Origin: GW2011-AR15 sp964512765
GTDB lineage: Archaea > Nanobdellota > Nanobdellia > Woesearchaeales > GW2011-AR15
Length of the DNA: 15,072 bases
Reading direction: 5' to 3'
Assembly (NCBI GenBank): GCA_964512765.1
Contig: CAZEKF010000026.1
Location: 1 to 15,072, forward strand
Positions 1 through 9,000 of the stretch are shown here, piece by piece (position 1 is the stretch's first letter; each line of letters begins with the position of its first letter). Both the position numbers and the translations under genes were made by a program. Below the pieces are notes generated by a model that was not told the DNA's origin, made no database searches, and saw nothing but the letters and a program-made list of their open reading frames with translations.

Positions 1-3000
1 CAACATTAGGAAGAACATGTGATAACAGTCCAGATGCAGGCATAGCATTAGAAGGTATAACAACTACAGCAGACGATTGTTGTACAGGCGCCACATATTT
101 TGCGTTTGGTTCAAGCGCAACAGACAGTACGCAATGGGAAAATTGTGGAACTACATGTACAGCAGGCAGGACATGTTATGATATTGGAAGTGTTAGTGGT
201 GGTTTTGCAGATAGTGAAGCAGGATTATGTGTTTCAGGTAATTCATGTGAGACAGGCGATGTTTGTTATTCAGGTAGCACATATTATAGTACAATGAGCA
301 GCTGTGCAACAGATAGTGCATGTGATAGTGACATAACAACGTCTGGTTATTCAAGAGACGGTACAATAACAGGCGATGATAATTGTTGTTCAGGTAGTCA
401 GGGAGAAGTTGCATTTGGTTCTAGTAAAACAGATACAGATCCTGACGATAGTTGTTCAGCAACACCAACATTAGGAAGAACCTGTGATAACAGTCCAAAT
501 TCAGGAGTTGCATTAGAAGGAATAACAACAACAGCAGATGATTGTTGTACTGGTTCAACATATTTTGCGTTTGGTACAAGTGCAACTGATTCAAGTCCAT
601 GGGAAAACTGTGGGACATCATGTACAGATGGTCGAACATGTTATGATATAGGTAATATAGCAAGTGGTTTAGCAGACAGTGAAGCAGGAATATGTACAGG
701 AAGTACTGTATGTACAACAGGAGTAGTATCAAAAAACGGTGGGGATTATATTGCAAGCTGTTCCAGTAACTATGAATGTGACAGCGATGTTACAACTTCT
801 GGTTATTCAAGAACAGGGTATTGTTTAAGTGGTACTTGTACAGCAGATGGTAGTGTATCAGAAGGCGGGTCTTGTAGTCATGACACACAATGTTCAGATG
901 CAACATATTCAAGAAGTTGTTTTTCAGGTTACAATAATTTATGCCAAGGAACAGCGAGCGCAAGTAGTGGTCAGTGTAGAAGAGTAGATGGTCAAGCTTG
1001 CACTACAGGAAATGAATGTGGTAGTGGTGTATGTACTGGAGGAACATGTGACGCGGCAAGCGGAGCTAACTGCGGTTCTCCAGGTTGTGGTACACAATGC
1101 AGTTCAGACGCAAATGCATGGAATACAGGTGACGGACAGTTTGACGGACCAACAAATTCAGGATGTTCAGTTAGCATGCCACTAACAGCTTACGTTGCTA
1201 ATTTTGGTAGTTGTACAAGTGCAGGATCAGGAGATAATAGAGATGCAGATTGTGTTGCAAACTGTGATTCTGGGTTAGTGTATATTGATTCAAGTGCAAC
1301 AGGGTATGCATATCCTTATTCATATGGAAGGTGTTCGGCTTTGATTTCTCATGGTAGTTCATGTTGCCAAGCAATAGGGGGAGGAGGAGGAGGAAATAGT
1401 GGAAGTGATTGTGCATCAGGATTAAACTGTTTCAGCGGAACATGTCTTTATGTTGATGGAGGTGCATGTACAACAGGAGATCAATGTGGTAGTGATACGT
1501 GTATAGAAGGTACATGTAGAGCAGCATGTACATCAACATATGACGGTGACAGATGTTCAGACGATAGTAATGCTTATACAGCCTCTGCAAGTGGTATTTG
1601 TGCTAGAACTTCTGGTGGTTCATGGAGCTGTGATAAAAATGAAGTATCCTATTATTCAAGTGATTATTATACAGACTGTGACCAGAGTAGTGGAGATGGT
1701 GAAGCGTGTGATAGTGACGTTGCACCAAGTTATTCACAAGATGGTCAATGTGCAAGCGGCACATGCTGTACAGGTGAAACAGTTACAAGTGCGTCAGAAT
1801 GTGACTGTGATGATAATGACGTTACAAGTGAAAAACAATGTGATAATACAGTAACTTCTGGAGCGTATTCAGCAGATGGTATTTGTGCAAACGATGGTGT
1901 TGGTACAGCTGATTCAGATGCTAATTGTATAACCTCTGGAGAGATTTGTATAGATTCTGCAAATGGTAACAGATATACAAGCGGAGGCAGTTATTGTATT
2001 GATTTGGATGCTTGTGATAAATCGCTTACATCAGCAAATTATGTTCAGGATGGTATTATCTGTAGTGGAAGTTGTATTGGGTCTGCTTCAAGTGATTGTT
2101 GTAGTGATAGTGATTGTTCAAGTGGAGAGTATTGTAGTGGAAGTTATGTATGTACAGCATGCTCATCAGATGTCTGTGATACTGAACCAGTTTGTAGAGA
2201 TGGTACTGCAGGGTGCTGTGATGCAGACAGTGACTGTCCAGCTTTAAAATCTTGTGACACATCTTCATCATCCAGTACAAGATACCAATGCGACACTTGT
2301 TGGACACTGACCAGAGGAACATTTGATGGTACCCAAAGAAATTCAGGTAATCCTGCATCAGGTGACATGTGTTATAACATTAACATGGCAAGTGCAACAG
2401 ACGCATGTTTAATTTATAATATTTATGATACAGAAGATGAAGATACAGATGCGAAAATATACATTGCTAAATCATTTTTTTCAAACACTGTCGCTTCAGG
2501 GAATAACAATTGGGCATATTTCAAACATCACGATACTTCATCTGACTTATCTGTAGGAGACAATCTTATTGAGTTTGATGATAATGAATGTTGTTGGCAA
2601 CTTGATGAAGTCATGGTAGGATATGAAATATCTGAAGCTGGGGCAACTGATGCATCTTCTTCAACATCTTGTTGTGATGCTTCAACAGATTGTGTTGATG
2701 ACTGGGAGCTTGGATCATATGGAACCTCTGGTTCATGGGGTTGTTACAATACTGCTACCCTTAGAGATACAGGCGGAGGAGATGGTGCAGATACAGAAGA
2801 ATGCAGGTCTGGCACATGGTATGCGCAGGATGCAGATTCCACAGCGTGTGGAAATGCAGGGAATACTTGGTTAAGTTCAGGAACAGGAAGTTATTCAGAT
2901 TGTTGTGGTGATGATTCAGGTGAAGACTTTGAGCAAGCGTCAGCAGCAGGCAGGAGTTGTTGTTATAACGCAGCAGTTTTAGCAGACGATGGCGAAAGCA

Positions 3001-6000
3001 GTTCAATATTATGTGAAAATGGACAATTATACGATTGTGGCAGTCAAGTGTCAGTTACAGGTAATGTTGACACAGAGTCAAGTGATTGTGCAAACGTAGG
3101 TAATAATTACTGTGACACTGACACAAATACTTGGATAGATACTATACCAACAGGATGTAGTTGTACAACAGGATCAAGTTGTGAGGAAGGGTATTGTATA
3201 GAAGGTACATGTAGAGCAGCATGTACGTCAACATATGATGGAGATAGATGTTCAGATGATGGTAATGCTTATACAGATTCTGCAAGTGGTATTTGTGCGC
3301 GTAGTTCTGCAGGTGCTTGGAGCTGTGACAAAGGAGAAGTATCATACTATTCAAGCGATTACTATACAGATTGTGACCAGAGTAGTGGAGATGGTGAAGC
3401 TTGTGACAGTGACGTTGCACCAAGTTATTCACAAGACGGTCAATGCGCAGCAGCAAATTGTTGTACAGATGAAACAGTTAATAGTGCAGCTGAGTGCGAC
3501 TGTGATGATAACGATGTAACTTCAGAAATACAATGCGATAACACTGTAACATCAGGAGCGTATTCAGCAGATGGTATTTGTGCAAATGATGGTGTTGGCA
3601 CAGCAGATTCAGATGCAAACTGTATAACTTCAGGTGAGATTTGTATAGATTCTGCTGCTTCTAATAGATATACACAAACATGTGATTATTGTGCAAGCGG
3701 TGATGATTGTGATTCAAGTTTAGGAAGTGCAAATTATGTCCAGGATGGAGTCTGTGTTTCAGATGGAGGTACTGTATGTGACACAGGTGATGTCTGTAAT
3801 GCAACTGCTACATATTATGGTAGTATGAGTAGTTGTTCAACAGACGATGGTTGTGACACTGACGTTGCACCTGGTTATACAAGAGATGGTACAGTTACAG
3901 GAGATGACAACTGTTGTTCAAGTACTGATGGTGAAGTTGCTTACGGAGCTAGTAAAACAGACACAGATCCTGACGATTCGTGCAGTACAACACCAACAGT
4001 AGGAATGACGTGTGACAATGTTCCAGATGGTGGCATTGCATTAGAAGGGGTGGTAACAACCGCAGACGATTGTTGTACAGGCGCAACATACTTTGCGTTT
4101 GGATCAGGTTCAGTGGATTTAACTCCATGGGAGAATTGTGGTACAACATGTACGCATGGGAGGACATGTTATGATATTGGTAATGTTGCAAGTGGATTTG
4201 CAGACAGTGAAGCAGGATTATGTGTTAATGAAGGCAGTTGTGAAACAGGGGATGTATGTTACACAGGCAGTATATATTATAGTACAATGAGTAGTTGTTC
4301 AACAGATGATGCTTGTGACTCTGACATTTCTACAGCAGGTTATTCAAGAGATGGTACATTAACAGGCGATGACAATTGTTGTTCAAGCACAGATGGTGAA
4401 GTTGCTTATGGTTCAAATAAAACAGATACAGACCCTGACGATTCGTGTAGTTCAAGCCCAACATTGGGTAGGACATGTGACAATAGTCCAGATGCGGGTG
4501 TGGCATTAGAAGGTATAACAACTACAGCAGACGATTGTTGTACAGGCGCAACATACTTTGCATTTGGTACAAGTGCAACAGACTCAACTCCGTATGAAAA
4601 TTGTGGCACAACATGTACAGCAGGTAGGACTTGTTATGATATTGGTAATGTTGCAAGTGGATTTGCAGACAGTGAAGCAGGATTATGTGTTAATGAAGGC
4701 AGTTGTGAAGTAGGTGATGTGTGTTACACTGGTAGTATATATTATAGTACAATGGGTTCATGTAGTGAGGGTAATGCATGTGATTCAGACATAACTACAT
4801 CAGGATATAGTGCAGACGGTGTGGTTTTCAATAATGATGGTAGTAATTTATGTTGTAATGCTGGCGAAGATTATGAACATTCGGAAGCAAGCGGAGCGTG
4901 TTGTTATAACAACGCAATATTAAGTGATGGTTCAAGCAGTAGCAGTGTTTTATGTGAAGAAGGTTTATTATACGATTGTGGATCTCAGATTACTGCCAGT
5001 CCGGACGCTGACACTAATAGTGCAGACTGTGCAAATGTAGGAAGTAGTTATTGTGATACAAGTACAAACACCTGGGTGGCAGGGATTCCGGATGGTTGTA
5101 GTTGTACAACAGGTTCGAGTTGCTTGGGAGGATATTGTATAGAAGCAGTATGTGCTTCAGCTTGTAACTCAACTTATGATGGTGACAGATGTTCAGATGA
5201 CGGTACTGCGTATGATAATTCAGCAAGTGGTGTTTGTGCACGTAACTCTGAAGGTACATGGAGTTGTGACAAGGACGAAGTTTCCTTTTATTCAAGTGAT
5301 TATTACACAGACTGTGATCAAAGTTCAGGAGATGGTGAAGCATGTGATAGTGATGTTGCACCTAGTTATAGTCAAGATGGTCAATGTGCAGCTGCTAGTT
5401 GTTGTACAGATGAGACAGTTACAAGTGCATCAGAATGTGACTGTGATGATAATGATGTAACAAGTGAGAAACAATGTGATAATTCTGTAACAAGTGGAGC
5501 GTATTCAGCAGACGGTATTTGTGCAAACGATGGTGTTGGCACAGCTGACAGTGATGCTAATTGTATTACTTCAGGTGAGATCTGTATAGACTCTGCAGCT
5601 TCAAATAGATATACACAAACATGCGACTATTGTGCAAACGCAGATGCATGTGATTCAAGTTTAGGAAGTGCTGATTATGTTCAAGACGGAGTTTGTGTTG
5701 CAGATGGAGGAGTAACGTGTGATACAGTTGATGTTTGTAATTCAACTAGTACATTATATGGTACAATGAGTAGTTGTGCAACTGATGACGGATGTGACTA
5801 TGATGTTGCGCCAGGTTATACAAGATCAGGTACAGTAACAGGCGATGATAATTGTTGCGCATCTGGCCAAGGTGAAGTTGCTTACGGAGCTAGTAAAACA
5901 GACACAGATCCTGACGATTCGTGCAGTACAACACCAACAGTAGGAATGACGTGTGACAATGTTCCAGATGGTGGCATTGCATTAGAAGGGGTGGTAACAA

Positions 6001-9000
6001 CCGCAGACGATTGTTGTACAGGCGCAACATACTTTGCGTTTGGATCAGGTTCAGTGGATTTAACTCCATGGGAGAATTGTGGTACAACATGTACACATGG
6101 CAGGACATGTTATGATATTGGCGATATATCAGGAGGATTATCAGACGCAGAGGCAGGCTTATGTGTTAATGAAGGTAGTTGTTCGACAGGAGTCGTATGT
6201 TATACAGGTAGTATATATTACAGTACAATGAGCAGTTGTTCAACAGACGACCAATGTGATTCAGATATAACAACAGCAGGGTATACACGTGATGGTACAT
6301 TAACAGGCGATGATAACTGTTGCTCAGATTCTGAGGGAGAGACAGCATTCGGAGCTAGTAAAACAGACACAGACCCTGACGATTCATGTAGTTCTAGTCC
6401 AACAGTGGGTAGAACATGTGACAATGATCCTCTTAATGGTATAACATTAGAAGGAATAGTAACAACAGCAGACGATTGTTGTACAAACGCAACTAACTTT
6501 ACTTTTGGTAGCAGTGCAACAGACAGTACTCCATGGGAAAACTGCGGTCCAACATGCACGGCAGGTAGAACATGTTATGATATTGGAGATGTTACTAGTG
6601 GATTTGCAGACAGTGAAGCAGGATTATGTGTTAATGAAGGTAGCTGTGACACTGTAGATGTGTGTTACACAGGTGCTGTATATTATGGAACAATGAGTAG
6701 TTGTTCAACAGATGATGCTTGTGACTCTGACATTTCTACAGCAGGTTATTCAAGAGATGGTACTATTACAGGCGATGATAATTGTTGTTCAAGCACAGAT
6801 GGTGAAGTTGCATACGGAGCAAGTAAAACCGATACAGATCCTGATGATTCTTGTGCTGCTTCACCTACATTAGGAATGACATGCGATAATAGTCCGGATG
6901 CAGGTATAGCTCTAGAAGGAATAACCACTACAGGAGATAATTGTTGTACAGGTGCAACATACTTTGCATTTGGTACAAGTGCTACAGATTCAAGTCCGTA
7001 CGAAAACTGTGGAACAACCTGTACAGCAGGTAGGACTTGTTATGATATAGGAGATGTAAGTAGTGGATTTGCAGATGCAGAAGCAGGTTTATGTGTAAAC
7101 GAAGGCAGTTGTGAAGTAGGTGATGTGTGTTACACTGGTAGTATATATTATAGTACAATGGGTTCATGTAGTGAGGGTAATGCATGTGATTCAGACATAA
7201 CTACATCAGGATATAGCGCAGATGGTGTAGTGTTTAATAACGACGGAACTAGTTTATGTTGTGACGGTGGAGAAGATTATGAACATTCGGAAGCAAGCGG
7301 AGCGTGTTGTTATAACAACGCAATTTTATCAGACGGTTCAAGCAGTAGCAGTGTTTTATGTGAAGAAGGTTTATTGTACGATTGCGGATCTCAGATTACT
7401 GCCAGTCCAGATGCAGATACAAATGATGCAGACTGTCAACAAAGAGGAAGTAAATACTGTGACACTGATACCAATACATGGATAGCTACAATACCAACTG
7501 ATTGTAGCGGGTGTAGTGCTGGAACAGATTGTGAAGACGGTCTTTGTGTTGATGGTACTTGTCGTTCATCATGTGCAAGTTATCCTGGATATGGATGTAG
7601 TGCAGACGGTACTGCGTATAACCATGCAAGTTCTGGAGGTGTTTGTTTATCAGCAGGCACATGTGATCAGACTGATCCAGTTGTAATGGACTGTGGTGCA
7701 ACATGTACTGTTGGTTCAGATTCAACATACGCGTCATGTAACTCAACAAGTGGTGACTCATGTGACAGCGAAACAGGCGGCGGTAACTTTGCACAAGCAG
7801 GTTTATGCGCAGACAGTACAGGAGCTAGTTGTATAACTTCTGGTTTTGTAATAGATGATGGTAGTAATTATCAGGCATCAGCTGACGCAGATGGTTCAGC
7901 TGAAGGTGATGATTGTGATGATAGTTTAACAAACGGTGATTTCACAGACGCAGGTAACTATGACCCTGACGACGGTGTTTGTGATGATTGTTCAAGTGTT
8001 ATTGGCGAAGATGGAAACTGTGAATTTGCATGCGGTGGTAACACAACAGCTGATGAAAAAGCTGCGAGTGCATGCGATAGCACATCAGGATTTATTAACG
8101 CAAGTTGTATATACTTTAATGACGGTGATTCTAATGAAACTGTTTGTGATTGTATAAAAGGAAGCAGTCCAAGTTATTGGAACATTGGAGGAGAAACATC
8201 TGCATCATCATGTTGTGAAGACGCTAGCGAGAACAGAGTAGTATCAACATTTGATGCTGGAACCATGGATGCTTCTGCAGATGGTACTGATGCGTGTTGT
8301 TTAGCATCAACAGATTGTGTAGACGCTAATACATGTTATGATAATGCTGATGTTAGTACAGACGCAGACAGTGACGGTGACAATGATTATTGTAACTCAG
8401 CAACATGGTATGATTGTAACACTGCTAGTGAATGTCCGGAAGGATATAGTTGTGTTAGCAATGATTGTGTTGACGATTTACCACCTAGTTGTTCACTTAA
8501 CACAATAACAGAAGGTCTTAACAACGAATATCAGTATGTAAGTGGCTCAACAATATATTACACAACTTTAAGCACAGGAAGCTTTAATGTAACAATAACT
8601 GCAACAGACCCAGGTAGTGGTATTAGGAATGTTACTTTCCCAGCCACTGTTAGTGCAGGCGGTATAGACACAAGTAATCCATATATATATGATTATCAAT
8701 GGGCAACTGATGATACTTATGACCAGTTAGCAGTTGTTATTTGCTATGATCTTGATGATAACACAAACGCAACTAATTTCACAGTTAACAGAGACGTTGC
8801 AGCACCTTCAGGAGGTAGTTTAAGTTATGATGACGGGTTCTATGCTAGTGCAAGCGTTGCGCTTACGTTTAGTGATGGTACTGATTCAGAGTCAGGATTA
8901 AATTCAAGTAATACTAGATTGTTAAGAAGAAGCGCAACTTTAACAGGTGGTAGTTGCGGAGGTTATGGTAGCTGGTCACAGTTAGGTGGGTTAGACCCAA

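Larger units (their letters stand above)
2922..4865 (+). repeat. Super-repeat unit I (C1-B2-A2-A3)
   Basis: This is a composite unit of about 648 codons. It consists of C1 (2922-3197, GEDFEQ through SCEEGYC), B2 (3198-3749), a short linker, A2 (3954-4418) and A3 (4419 to about 4865). Landmarks in C1, B2 and A2 recur 1,941 nt (647 codons) downstream: LYDCGSQ at 3030 and 4971, GEAC at 3396 and 5337, SKTDTD at 3954 and 5895. The start of C1 carries a one-residue indel relative to C2. The unit boundary chosen at GEDFE is arbitrary because the array is tandem. Confidence 0.88.

Noticed and set aside
294..296. ATG as the start of the giant gene
   Set aside because: The frame is open back to base 3 and the upstream 97 codons match the A module in register, so the ATG is an internal Met (TMSSC motif).
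1376..1394. GGA-rich tract as a phase-variation switch
   Set aside because: The short triplet repeat (six Gly) would change length in frame and not switch the gene off. It could still vary slightly.
5152..5460. Same-strand out-of-frame open frames inside B modules
   Set aside because: These are shadows that recur in B1, B2 and B3 with Val/Met/Gln-rich nonsense translations.
6218..6559. Antisense open frames across the giant gene, this being among the longest
   Set aside because: They recur at the same place in each repeat copy, encode low-complexity peptides, and follow from the codon composition of the sense gene. No ribosome site or family match.
3..8480. Metallothionein-like metal storage or Giardia-VSP-like eukaryotic origin
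   Set aside because: Cysteines are spread with even counts and few CxxC pairs, typical of disulfides. Downstream overlapping genes and Shine-Dalgarno sites are prokaryotic.
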